Shown: positions 26,721 to 35,402 of the stretch, in pieces
Position numbering within the stretch: position 1 is the first letter of the stretch
How the letters are laid out: each line of letters opens with the position of its first letter
Assembly (NCBI GenBank): GCA_903935335.1
Contig: CAIZRG010000054.1
Coordinates: forward strand, 108,228-172,227
Direction: 5' to 3'
DNA from: Oligoflexia bacterium
GTDB lineage: Bacteria; Bdellovibrionota; UBA1018
Length of the DNA: 64,000 bases
Program-made: the position numbers and the translations under genes
The notes under the pieces: model-generated
What the model was told of the DNA's origin: nothing
The model's database searches: none
What the model saw: only the letters and a program-made list of their open reading frames with translations

Positions 26721-27143
26721 ACAGATGCTTTAAGCTGGCCCAGAAGGATTACTCCAAAGTATTGGCAGATTTAAATTTTTTCCATTCTGTCATTCAACTC
26801 ATCGTATTTCTGACGGACGAAAATGAGCCAAACGATAGCCCCCTCCCCCTACCTTCCCTCTGTGAATTACCAGCCTTGAGGTGATAGGTATGATTTTTAA
26901 CTAAAAATCCCCTTTTACCGCCTGTTGTGCGGTAAAGAACCCAGTTGTCCTACCGATATTTCATAGAGCCCAGTTTCTTTAGCCTTGGATTTGTGCACCA
27001 TTCTGTTCAGATGTTGGAAGGAGTTCTCTAGTTCGGATAAATCTTCGGATGATGTTCTTTCCAGCCGGGGATTGACTACGAGACATAGAAATAAGTAAAA
27101 CCGTTATAATAAATTCAATAGATAGTAAAATAGATATCTTAAA
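26721..27143. other. Intergenic stretch with one hairpin
   Basis: 423 bases after tRNA-Glu with no gene I can support. The only structure is TTTACCGC-CTGTTGT-GCGGTAAA at 26914-26936, an 8-bp hairpin without a T tract. The last 60 bases become AT-rich and would hold the promoter of the next gene. Confidence 0.5.
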
Positions 27144-28931
27144 ATGATTATTAGAATATTTAGAGTACTTATATTAATTCTGATTATATTTGAATTTTCC
27201 TTGATTTTTTTTAAGAGTTCGGCTTTTGCTGGAAAAAAGAAGAAATACAGAAAAGAGGCTGTCGCAATAACTTCTGGATCTGTTGTTCTCACTAGTCTAA
27301 AAAACTCTCTTCTTATAGCAGAACCAGCTTTAGTAGCACGAAGTGAAGCTGAAGAAATTTTGTATCAATTACAGGAAAGTAGAAATGTTCTGAATGATAC
27401 GAGTGGGCAGCATCATCGGTGTGATTCCGAGACACAAGACCCCGTAGAAATTAAAGAAAATTTGATTGAGAGTCAGCAAAGAATCCTTTGTACAGGAAAA
27501 GCAAGTCTCAAGAAATTTTGTACTGAATTTTTAAATGGATTAATGACTGGGGGTGTGCTCGGTGTTGTTACCCAAATTGCTGCAGCTCAGTGTACAGGTT
27601 TGGTTTTAGGTTCGGATGCTACGAATGGAAATCAATTAGTTGTGAACGGAGTTCAACAAGCAATTAATACAGCCTTATCAGCAGCGATAACTGGAATCTA
27701 TACTGCCTGGACAAAGTGCGCTCTGACTCCCTCTGAAGGTATGGCAGAAATTTACAAAATCATGAAGAAATCTTCCAAAGCCCAGTTGGAGGCTATGCCC
27801 TTCGATATCAAGAATAGAGTGCGAGCAATCGATGGGCAAATTGATCAATACATTTCTCAGCTTGTTTACGGAAGTGCTACTTCTTTTGATGAAATTGTGA
27901 AACGACTTAGACGTAGAGAACTTGTTTATATGCTTTTTAATACACAAATAAGAGATATATCAAGAAACAGCTTGAAGATTAGTGATGAAGACAAATCAAG
28001 AATTGATTCTGAATTCAATAAAATATTAGATGACTATCCAGAACACCGAGATTCTTTAAAAGTCGTACTGACGCGGATACGAGATAATTCTTCTGAGACT
28101 CATACTCCAGATCCGAAAACAGTCCAGTTCTATCTCTACGGACCCCCTGGTACTGGTAAAACAACAATTGCGGAACGAATTGCAAATGCAACAGGGCAAT
28201 ACTATTGCTGGATACCGACCAAAGACCTCACTTTAAGTGATCTAACGGGTGCCGGGTTGCATTTTGATAATTGGTTTCAACAGACTGACGAAATGCTCTT
28301 AGGAAAGATTGGAGATTGCATCAGAAGAGCAAACGGTAGAGGTATCTTATTTAACTTTGACGAAATTGGAGAAATGCTTGGAGATGATGGTAGCAATTCT
28401 AGTGTTCAGGAGTCTGATCAACAGAAGCAGCTTAAAAGTCTAGTAAAAAAACTATTTGACCCAAGTACCAAAGTACTTGCTTTTGACGGATTAGGTATTG
28501 TGGCTCCAATATCCCGTTTTACAATTATAGGCACAGGGAATAAGCCATTAATTGATTCCGCAATTCTCGAGCGATTACCACAATTTAGATTTATGAGCTT
28601 ACGTCCTAGTCAAAAAGCAGCTGCTTTTAGAGCTGGATATCGAGACACTTACACTCGATTAAAAAATCAGGTAACTCAGGAAGAGATTTTAGAAATTAAA
28701 AATGTTACTGATCAATATATTGAGTTTATTTTCGAACAAGACGAAGCATTCCCAGGTGGGCGAGTTGTTAAAGAAATTATAGAAGAATTTGTCGTTCATG
28801 TTAAAAACAAAATTCTTGATAAGGGGACAATTGACACAGGTGAGTTGCAAAGCTTTATCTTAGAGGCATTTGGAAGACGAAAGAAGGATGGAGGAGTCCC
28901 TAGCTCTGAACCCATACTTCCTGTCAGTTAG
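27144..28931 (+). CDS. Exported AAA+ ATPase-domain protein
   Basis: A 595-residue protein with a long hydrophobic N terminus (IFRVLILILIIFEFSLIFF) ending SAFA-GK, which looks like a signal peptide or anchor. Residues 100-190 are small-residue-rich and hydrophobic (LNGLMTGGVLGVVTQIAAAQ) with several cysteines. Residues 325-560 are an AAA+ domain: Walker A GPPGTGKT (333-340), Walker B ILFNFDEIGE (D406, E407), then IGTGNKPLIDSAILERLPQF with sensor-1 Asn and a probable arginine finger. The ATPase should need cytosolic ATP, so an export signal is puzzling: it may be inserted in the inner membrane, or be delivered to a host or prey cell. Closest family not recognised; it stands alone with an AT-rich promoter region. 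Confidence 0.75.
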   Translation: MIIRIFRVLILILIIFEFSLIFFKSSAFAGKKKKYRKEAVAITSGSVVLTSLKNSLLIAEPALVARSEAEEILYQLQESRNVLNDTSGQHHRCDSETQDPVEIKENLIESQQRILCTGKASLKKFCTEFLNGLMTGGVLGVVTQIAAAQCTGLVLGSDATNGNQLVVNGVQQAINTALSAAITGIYTAWTKCALTPSEGMAEIYKIMKKSSKAQLEAMPFDIKNRVRAIDGQIDQYISQLVYGSATSFDEIVKRLRRRELVYMLFNTQIRDISRNSLKISDEDKSRIDSEFNKILDDYPEHRDSLKVVLTRIRDNSSETHTPDPKTVQFYLYGPPGTGKTTIAERIANATGQYYCWIPTKDLTLSDLTGAGLHFDNWFQQTDEMLLGKIGDCIRRANGRGILFNFDEIGEMLGDDGSNSSVQESDQQKQLKSLVKKLFDPSTKVLAFDGLGIVAPISRFTIIGTGNKPLIDSAILERLPQFRFMSLRPSQKAAAFRAGYRDTYTRLKNQVTQEEILEIKNVTDQYIEFIFEQDEAFPGGRVVKEIIEEFVVHVKNKILDKGTIDTGELQSFILEAFGRRKKDGGVPSSEPILPVS

Positions 28932-29210
28932 GAGAAAGACGAGAAATAAACCTAAGTGAAGTATTTGACTTTTTTCGTAAACAAAAAAAATTCGCTCATC
29001 ATTCATATGTTAAGCATAAATGAATGTCTAAGATTTCTATGCCTGCCTTTATTTGAAGAATACTGCGCGATGTACTTAACTAACTGCTGTCAAGCTTGCA
29101 ATTTAAGTTAGATTTTCCAGTTAGCTTTATTCCCTTTAATAAAGTCATCTTTTTTAATGTAGTGGGCTGATCCAAAATCAATAAGTCAGAGACTCTGTCC
29201 TGGACTCTAA

Positions 29211-29572
29211 TTAATCACCTAGGATGGAAGGAAGTCCATTTGGGTCATCAAAATACCCTCTACGTCTTATCCATGCAGCGTGAGAATTTATTCCAATTTT
29301 TCTCAAGATAGAAGTGGTGACTGTAGCAAAGTCTTTGCAACTCGTCCTCGACGAGATTGGGCAATTTGCTCATCGACTACCAGTAATTTGATGGTTTCGA
29401 TTGAAGTTCCATCTTCATTGACGTTAACAGAGCGGTTAAAAAATTGAATTTCTGAGTCGGTATTTGATTGAACAGCAAAACGTGCCTCAGCAAGAGTCGG
29501 AAAAACGAGAACGGATAATATAGCAGCCAACGCAAATCTACATAAAAATCTAAAATGATGCACAATGTACAA
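29211..29572 (-). pseudogene. Transglutaminase-like (DUF3857 type) protein remnant
   Basis: The minus strand starts with a signal peptide (LAAILSVLVFPTLAEA) and a strand pattern like DUF3857 (SVNVNEDGTSIETIKLLVVD). A second frame then gives SCKDFATVTTSILRKIGINS, followed by HAAWIRRRGY and a stop at 29211-29213. The CKDFAT block is the catalytic-cysteine motif of bacterial transglutaminase-like domains. About 150-200 residues that separate these two parts in intact proteins are missing and the frames do not match, so the gene suffered an internal deletion and lost its end. TTG 29572 or GTG 29563 would be the old start. Confidence 0.65.
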
Positions 29573-29626
29573 ACTAACATTGAAGATTCAGGAGGGCAAG
29601 GTGTACAAGGTGAAACGAAGCTAATG

Positions 29627-29694
29627 GTGCTCAAGAAAATTTCTTTTAGGGCGTGAAGATTTAGATTTCAAACCAAAAACATTTTCTTGAGCCC
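29627..29694. repeat. Dispersed palindromic repeat, copy A
   Basis: About 66 bases bounded by a perfect 12-base inverted repeat (GCTCAAGAAAAT at 29629-29640 and ATTTTCTTGAGC at 29681-29692). Between the arms is GGGCGTGAAGATTTAGATTT. A second copy with strong identity, including the loop, is at 52130-52196. It lies 118 bases upstream of the ABC-F gene. There is no T run, so it is not a simple terminator. Confidence 0.75.
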
Positions 29695-29811
29695 TGTAGA
29701 AGGGCTTGGTAGAAGTTAAGTCTGTTTATTTCATGGTTAAATTAATGTATCCAATCTGATTGTTATTGAGTTTGCCTGATTTTCGCACTTATTATTCGAA
29801 ACGAGGTTTTC

Positions 29812-31734
29812 ATGATTCAGGTTCAGTGTATTAGCAAGCAATATGGCAGCAAGGTGCTTTTTGAAAACGCAGATGTTTTCATTGGCGCTCATGCTAGAGC
29901 CGCTCTTGTTGGGCCCAATGGTGCTGGAAAGAGTACTTTAATCAGGTTGATTCTGGGTCAAGAGAGTCCAGATTCAGGACGTATTATCCGGTCCCAGCAT
30001 CTTCAGCTAGGGTACCTGGCTCAGGAAGTTCCCAAGATGGAGGGTGGGACTGTTCTTTCCACGGTGATGAAGAAAAGTAATCGATTGGAGAGTCTTCAGC
30101 AGAGAAGGTCCATAATCGAGGAAGAGTTCGCTTCAGGTTTGGAAGACGTTCAGGTTTTGGAGGAGTATGGATCGATTCTAAGTGAGCTTGATCGATTCGA
30201 CGAAGCAAAACTCGAGGCACGCGCGAAGGAAATTCTTATGGGAATGGGTTTTAAAGCCTCTGATTTTTCTCGCAACCTGACTGAGTTTAGCGGAGGCTGG
30301 TTGATGAGGGTGGTGTTTTCTCGCCTTCTCTTTCTAGAGCCCAACCTTCTTTTGTTGGATGAGCCAACAAACCATCTGGATCTGGAGAGCCTTCTGTGGC
30401 TAGAGAACTTTTTAAAAAACTATCCTGGGGCGATCTTTGTGATCAGTCACGATACGGCGTTTCTCAATGCACTCGTAGATGAAGTGATAGAAATTGATCA
30501 AAATAAGATATTTCAATACAAAGGGAACCTGACCGCCCACGAAGTTCAAAAAAATGCTCGTCTGGAGTTTTTGAAAGCTCAGTATCGACAGCAGCAGATC
30601 AAAATAGAGCAGCTTCAAGATTTCATTGGTCGTAATCAAGCAAAGGCTTCTAAGGCAAAGCAGGCTCAAAGCCGGGTCAAGCAGCTTGAGAAGATCGAAC
30701 GAATTGAACTTCCCCAAGAAAAATCTGGTATTCGGTTTAGGTTCCCAACAATTCCTCCTGGTGGAAAAGAAGTGATTTCCCTTCAGAATGTTAAAGTTCA
30801 TTTTGGCGAAAAGAAAGTTTTTGAGCGGCTCAACTGGACCCTGCAGCGTGGAGCGCGGGTAGCCATTTTGGGTGTAAACGGGGCTGGAAAGACAACCTTA
30901 TTACGGATTTTGAGTGGGCAACTCGAGCCGACCGAGGGTGAAGTCAAACTAGGTCATAATCTCAAGATGGGGTACTATGCTCAACATCAGTCTGAAACAC
31001 TGAGTTTGCAAAAGACCGTTTTACAGGAGTTACATGATACGGCTCCCCATCTTGATGTGAGTCATGTCCGGGGTGTTGCGGGTGCCTTTTTGTTCAGAGG
31101 TGATGCCGTCGAAAAGAAGTGCTCTGTCCTTTCGGGTGGAGAAAAAGCGCGAGTCTCTTTGGCTAAGCTTCTTTTGCTCCCGTCCAACTTTTTAATTTTA
31201 GACGAGCCAACGAATCATCTCGACAAAGATTCTAGAGATGTTCTGTTGGAGGCTCTTAAGAGCTATCCCGGAACGATCTGTTTAGTAACTCACGACAGGG
31301 ATTTCGCCATACCTTTGGTAAGCTCGGTCCTTGAGATTCATCCTGGATTGCAATCTCATGAGCCTTCTCAGGCGGTCCAGCTTTTGGGCTCATATCAGGA
31401 TTATCTGGATAAAAAATTGAAAGAACTCCAGGTGCGGCAGGAGTCGGCCTCGGCTAAGGATTCCGGGCGTCAGACAGGAATCCTTCAAAGAGACAGGGAA
31501 TCGGATCGGAATCGACGCAAGCAGGCCAACCTTCTCGAGAGACGTCAGGCTAGTCTGGAGAAGGAGATCATCGATTTAGAGGAAAGCCTGTGCGAGATTG
31601 ATACTCTTTTAACCCTTCAAACTCAGGGAAATAGCGCGGAAACAATCCAGCTTGTACGCAAGAGGCGCGAAGTCGAGGAATTAATATTAAAAAAAGAAAG
31701 AGAATGGGAAGAGGCGCTAAAACTTTCCTCTTGA
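29812..31734 (+). CDS. ABC-F family ATPase
   Basis: A soluble protein with two ABC nucleotide-binding domains and no membrane part; ABC-F proteins act on the ribosome as translation factors or antibiotic protectors. Domain 1 has Walker A GPNGAGKST (34-42), signature LTEFSGGWLMR and Walker B LLLLDEPTNHLDL. Domain 2 has GVNGAGKTT, signature LSGGEKARVSL and LILDEPTNHLDK. The linker (HEVQKNARLEFLKAQYRQQQ on) is the P-site tRNA-interaction motif, and a C-terminal coiled coil (residues 560-640) is typical of Uup/YheS-like members. Its GC content looks higher than the adjacent genes, suggesting a different origin. Subtype not decided. Confidence 0.93.
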   Translation: MIQVQCISKQYGSKVLFENADVFIGAHARAALVGPNGAGKSTLIRLILGQESPDSGRIIRSQHLQLGYLAQEVPKMEGGTVLSTVMKKSNRLESLQQRRSIIEEEFASGLEDVQVLEEYGSILSELDRFDEAKLEARAKEILMGMGFKASDFSRNLTEFSGGWLMRVVFSRLLFLEPNLLLLDEPTNHLDLESLLWLENFLKNYPGAIFVISHDTAFLNALVDEVIEIDQNKIFQYKGNLTAHEVQKNARLEFLKAQYRQQQIKIEQLQDFIGRNQAKASKAKQAQSRVKQLEKIERIELPQEKSGIRFRFPTIPPGGKEVISLQNVKVHFGEKKVFERLNWTLQRGARVAILGVNGAGKTTLLRILSGQLEPTEGEVKLGHNLKMGYYAQHQSETLSLQKTVLQELHDTAPHLDVSHVRGVAGAFLFRGDAVEKKCSVLSGGEKARVSLAKLLLLPSNFLILDEPTNHLDKDSRDVLLEALKSYPGTICLVTHDRDFAIPLVSSVLEIHPGLQSHEPSQAVQLLGSYQDYLDKKLKELQVRQESASAKDSGRQTGILQRDRESDRNRRKQANLLERRQASLEKEIIDLEESLCEIDTLLTLQTQGNSAETIQLVRKRREVEELILKKEREWEEALKLSS

Positions 31735-31769
31735 TTTGGTGCTTCGTCCTTGGTCTTGGTCGGTTTTCA

Positions 31770-31827
31770 TTTTCATACCAACTTTAAGTTGCGACATCAA
31801 TGTCATCACTTAAAGTTGGCATGAAAA
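31770..31827. repeat. Long palindrome, possible bidirectional terminator
   Basis: TTTTCATACCAACTTTAAGT (31770-31789) and its reverse complement ACTTAAAGTTGGCATGAAAA (31808-31827) match in 19 of 20 positions, with an 18-base spacer. It lies between the convergent ABC-F and DoxX genes, where a two-way terminator would be expected; the arms are AT-rich. Confidence 0.75.
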
Positions 31828-31849
31828 GATTTTTTCCCTTTTTGTGCAA

Positions 31850-32245
31850 TTATTCAGCTTTTGCTTTTGTTGTCAAAATTCGACTAAAATAGCTTCGATA
31901 CGAAAACAGTAGAAAGCCTTCGAGTGCCGAAAATACCAGTCCTGGTGCGATCCCTTCTCCACCCATCAAACAGATATGAAAAGCGAGGATGTTAACAAGT
32001 ACGGGTGCGAGCAGAAGTAAGCCAAGGGGAGCAGTGCCACCCAACAGAACAAAAGTTCCACCTACGAATTGAAATAAGCCCACTAGACCCATCCAATGAG
32101 TTGGAAAGGCGACAGCCATGAATTGTGCTGCCAGCGAGCCAGGAGGAGGGGGTGGTTGCGGTAAAAATGGATGCAGAAGATTCAAACCAAATACAACAAA
32201 CCCCAATCCAAGAAGAACTCGGCTAATGATGACTGCAACTTTCAT
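31850..32245 (-). CDS. DoxX-family integral membrane protein
   Basis: 131 residues with four hydrophobic helices (ISRVLLGLGFVVFGLNLLHP, WMGLVGLFQFVGGTFVLLGG, LGLLLLAPVLVNILAFHICL, LVFSALEGFLLFSYRSYF). The FVVFGLNLLHPF start and the second-helix glycine pattern fit DoxX/DUF6580-like proteins, inner-membrane proteins of unclear redox function. AGGAATC before the ATG provides the ribosome site. It is convergent with the ABC-F gene and stands alone. Confidence 0.7.
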   Translation of the reverse strand: MKVAVIISRVLLGLGFVVFGLNLLHPFLPQPPPPPGSLAAQFMAVAFPTHWMGLVGLFQFVGGTFVLLGGTAPLGLLLLAPVLVNILAFHICLMGGEGIAPGLVFSALEGFLLFSYRSYFSRILTTKAKAE

Positions 32246-32425
32246 AAAGATTCCTCCGTTGTTAAGAGCGACTTGCTCATCTATAGTAAAGCATATATGA
32301 GAAGTAGCTCATTAAAAAGAAGGCACATTCTGTTACAACTTGGATAATATTACGCAAAAGCATGCGAATAGGGTCATGTCTTGGGTGAAGTGCTAAAATG
32401 TTTCCAACGCTATATAGAGTTTTCT

Positions 32426-34383
32426 ATGCGATTCGTGATTAGATCTTCTCAGTGTTTAATGGTTGCATTTGCTAGTTTAGCAATCATCCTCTCTGCCAAA
32501 TCAAATGCAAGCAATACAACTCATGACAAGGTTTTTAGCACTGAGAATGTCATCGTTTCTATGTCGGGACCACAGATGGATTTATCGCGAACCGAAGTGA
32601 TTATGAAACTGGCAGGTTACTCGTTGGAGATACCACAAAAATTTGATTTTCCCGCTAATCGTTCTTTGATTCTTCAGATTTATAAGCCAAAAAATATAGC
32701 AACTACCAAACTACCCGTTATTTTATTTTCAGGTGGGTGGAGTGAAGATTTTAGATTATATTCAACGGTTTTGAAAAGCATAAGCTCACGTGGTTATTTT
32801 TTTTTTAATATTGATCATTACTATCATCAAAATAGTAAGAGCCATTCAGTTGGCTTTGATCATTGGGTTAAGGAACAAAGGAAAAACAGTGAGTTAGAGA
32901 GTCAAAAAATGCAGCAAGAGAATTTTATGAGAACAAAAATGGCTCTTCTTGAAATTTACAAAAAGGACATTTTATTTATAATGGATAGATTGCCTGAAAT
33001 TTTAAAAACAGAGCCAAATGCAAATTTATCGCAATTGATATTGATGGGGCATTCAATAGGAGGCAATGCTGATAAAGCTGTAATTGAACAACTTTTTAAA
33101 TCTGATGCAACTAAAGAGCGAGTAATGGCTTTTGTTTCGTTTGATTCAAGATTAAACCAACTTGGACTAAAAACAGTTTTTGAGATTCCAACATTGCTTC
33201 TGGGTGCGTCCTCGTGGTATTCGGGTAAAAAGGATCCTTTACGTGAACTCCCAAAACAAACTAACTTAAGATTAAAAGTTCTCGATCACACGACTCATGT
33301 TTCCTTTGATGATGTTGCTATTTTCTCTATGATTGGACGAGATTTAGAACCGCTAAAATATGGTATGAATGAATTTGCAAAACAAGAATTAGATGTAGAT
33401 ATAATAAAAATTAAAAATGGAAATACTCAGCGGTTTGGCGAGGAATTGTTTTTGGGTGATCGGAAGGAAACGATTGCATTTATCAATGATCTATCCAGTG
33501 AAGTAGACGACTTTATTAAAAATTTATCGCTTCAAGGGTTTCGGACTCCTTATTCCACCTACGAAAAGGATTTGGCTGATGTTGAAGCTTCGTCAGGTGG
33601 CCACATTGGAGTATCTGCAATAGATACGAGCAATCATAGAATTTTGAATTATCATGCTGAAGAAAAATTTCAATTATGGAGTACATTTAAGCTCTTTTTA
33701 GCTGCGGCTGTTCTCAAAAACAGTATGATGAATCCTAAGCTTTTATCAGAACGCATCCATTACACTAAAAGCGATGTTGAATTGGCTGGGTATGCTCCCA
33801 TTACCATTACCGAAAAAAATATCAAGGAAGGTCTTACGGTTGCTTAATTGTGTGCAGCGTCAATTCAACATAGTGATAATGCTGCTGCGAATTTACTGAT
33901 GCGTAAAATAGGCGGACCCAGTGCTGTTACTCAATTTCTTCGTTCAATAGGAGATACTGCGTTTAGATTAGATCGCTGGGAGCCTGATTTGAATACTCCT
34001 ATTCCAGGAGAGTTGCCAGGGGAGCAGCAAGATACCTCTACTCCAGGAGGAGTTGCTCAAAGTTTACAGCATCTTCTCGTCGATGGGGATGCTTTAGGAC
34101 AAACCGAACGAACTCAGTTGATCGATTGGCTCAAAGGCAATACAACAGGGGACACGCGCATTCGAGCGAGTGTGCCTCAAGGTGGATTGTCGGAGATAAA
34201 ACAGGTACAGGACTTTTTGGAACGACAAATGATATTGGAATTATTTATCCTAATGCAGGGAAGGGGGAGCCAATGATTATGGCAATTTATTTTACTCAGA
34301 AGGAAAGGGACGCGCCACCTCGTAACGATGTTGTAGCTTCAGTTGCTAGAATTTTGTTGAGTGAATTTCAGAGGAAAAAATAA
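32426..34383 (+). pseudogene. Exported alpha/beta hydrolase fused to a class A beta-lactamase, disrupted
   Basis: From ATG 32426 (signal peptide LMVAFASLAIILSAKSNA; an upstream frame start at 32381 is possible) the first part is an alpha/beta hydrolase like PAF-acetylhydrolases, with the nucleophile elbow GHSIGG. From about 33590 it becomes a class A beta-lactamase: STFK at 33680-33691, SDN at 33872-33880, the omega loop RWEPDLN, and KTG at 34198-34206. Two lesions break it: TAA at 33845-33847 where family members have Glu (TVA-E-LCAA), and loss of one T near 34183 ([11 protein letters not shown]), which moves the end to another frame; the true end is the TAA at 34381-34383. The hydrolase half could still be made. 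The active-site motifs are otherwise intact, so the damage looks recent. Confidence 0.8.
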
Positions 34384-34544
34384 ATTTTAGACTATTAATT
34401 GCTTTCTAGTTCGTATTTTTTATCTCTAGATTAAGCTTTCCCAGTGTTTATCCGATTTTCATTTGACTTACTGACGATAGGGGGAGTGGTGATTTCGGAT
34501 GGTAATTCCCGTTCCGATAGAGTCCATTAATGGAAGAATAGTGA

Positions 34545-34814
34545 TCAGCGTCGACGTTGGGTAGTGACCTCATTTTTTTTAAATATATTTACAAAATTTG
34601 ATGCATCTAAAGAAATGCCTTTGGGTAAACATCTTATCACAGAGGGTCTTTGAAGAACTTTTTGTATTTCTAAAAATTGCTCAGGACTGCTGGCAAAATC
34701 AAATGCGTGCATACGAAATTTTTGTAAAATATGACCAGGTACTCCATGTGGAGAAAGAATGCCACTCACCAAAATATTGGTATCAAGAACGGCGATAATT
34801 TTTTTCTGTGTCAA
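34545..34814 (-). pseudogene. PIN-domain toxin (VapC-like, COG1569), truncated
   Basis: The N-terminal part of a PIN ribonuclease: IIAVLDTNILVSGILSPHGV with the first catalytic Asp, then PEQFLEIQKVLQRPSV. Intact relatives have about 140 residues with two more acidic sites in the C-terminal half; here the chain ends at 89 residues in TTQRRR. TTG 34814 with AGAGGTT upstream is the best start, overlapping the antitoxin-like frame by 32 bases, as in toxin-antitoxin pairs. Likely inactive. Confidence 0.65.
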
Positions 34815-34977
34815 GACGAACCTCTTTGAGTGCCTGAGAAACCCTTTTTTCAATTTTTTCAGTAGAGATGTGATCTGTTTTAGCCCAAATTTTATCTAAT
34901 GAGTCCCAAACTAATTGTTCTTCTTTTGTTTTGGGTTGACAAGCTTCTTGAATAGACAGACAGAATGACTTCTGCAA
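34783..34977 (-). CDS. Putative antitoxin partner of the PIN protein
   Basis: A 64-residue charged helical protein (TKEEQLVWDSLDKIWAKTDH) preceding and overlapping the PIN gene, the standard place of an antitoxin. No DNA-binding motif is evident. The recorded start is a TTG; an ATG at 34999-35001 opens a different frame (MATLKKVTVAE), so a frameshift near 34970 may have split the original N terminus. Family not recognised. Confidence 0.4.
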   Translation of the reverse strand: MQKSFCLSIQEACQPKTKEEQLVWDSLDKIWAKTDHISTEKIEKRVSQALKEVRLDTEKNYRRS

Positions 34978-35025
34978 CAGTTACTTTTTTTAAAGTTGCC
35001 ATTTTTCGCAAGAGGATAATATCAC

Positions 35026-35394
35026 CTTGATCTTAATTTTTTGATCCCCCACAAATACAGATCCAGAATTCTGCCCTCAACGTTTTCTATGGCCTCCTGT
35101 ACGACCGTAACGATCTTCTTCACGGAGTTCTGTGACCTCCCCTTGTAATTCTTTCTCAACAGCCTTTAAATAGGGGAATCAGCATCTGGATCATGCAGAG
35201 CCTACTCTCTCTATCTCAACTCTGGCTTGACATTTCTTCAACTCTTTGATTCCTGATATTGATTCTTTTCGCCTGTTTGTATAGTTTGATACTCATGTCT
35301 GACTTTTCTTGGTTTTGGTTTGGATTTGTTCATTAACCCACCTAAACAGGGTAAGGTCAGACTGCAATTTCAACTCAACTTAGTACTTCACCGG
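35026..35394 (-). mobile_element. IS remnant, left inverted copy (IS256-like)
   Basis: This stretch is the reverse complement of 37853-38218 with scattered mismatches, starting from the shared end GGTGAAGTRCTAAGTTGAGT at 35394 and stopping near 35026. It holds only the 5' end of the element, including the first part of its transposase frame in broken form. The element ends face the middle, and the copies read outward. Confidence 0.75.
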
Positions 35395-35402
35395 AGAAAC
35401 CT

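Noticed and set aside
30412..30801. 129-codon minus-strand frame within the ABC-F gene
   Set aside because: Antisense to a strongly conserved gene; its Leu/Phe-rich pattern is the usual mirror of ABC coding sequence.
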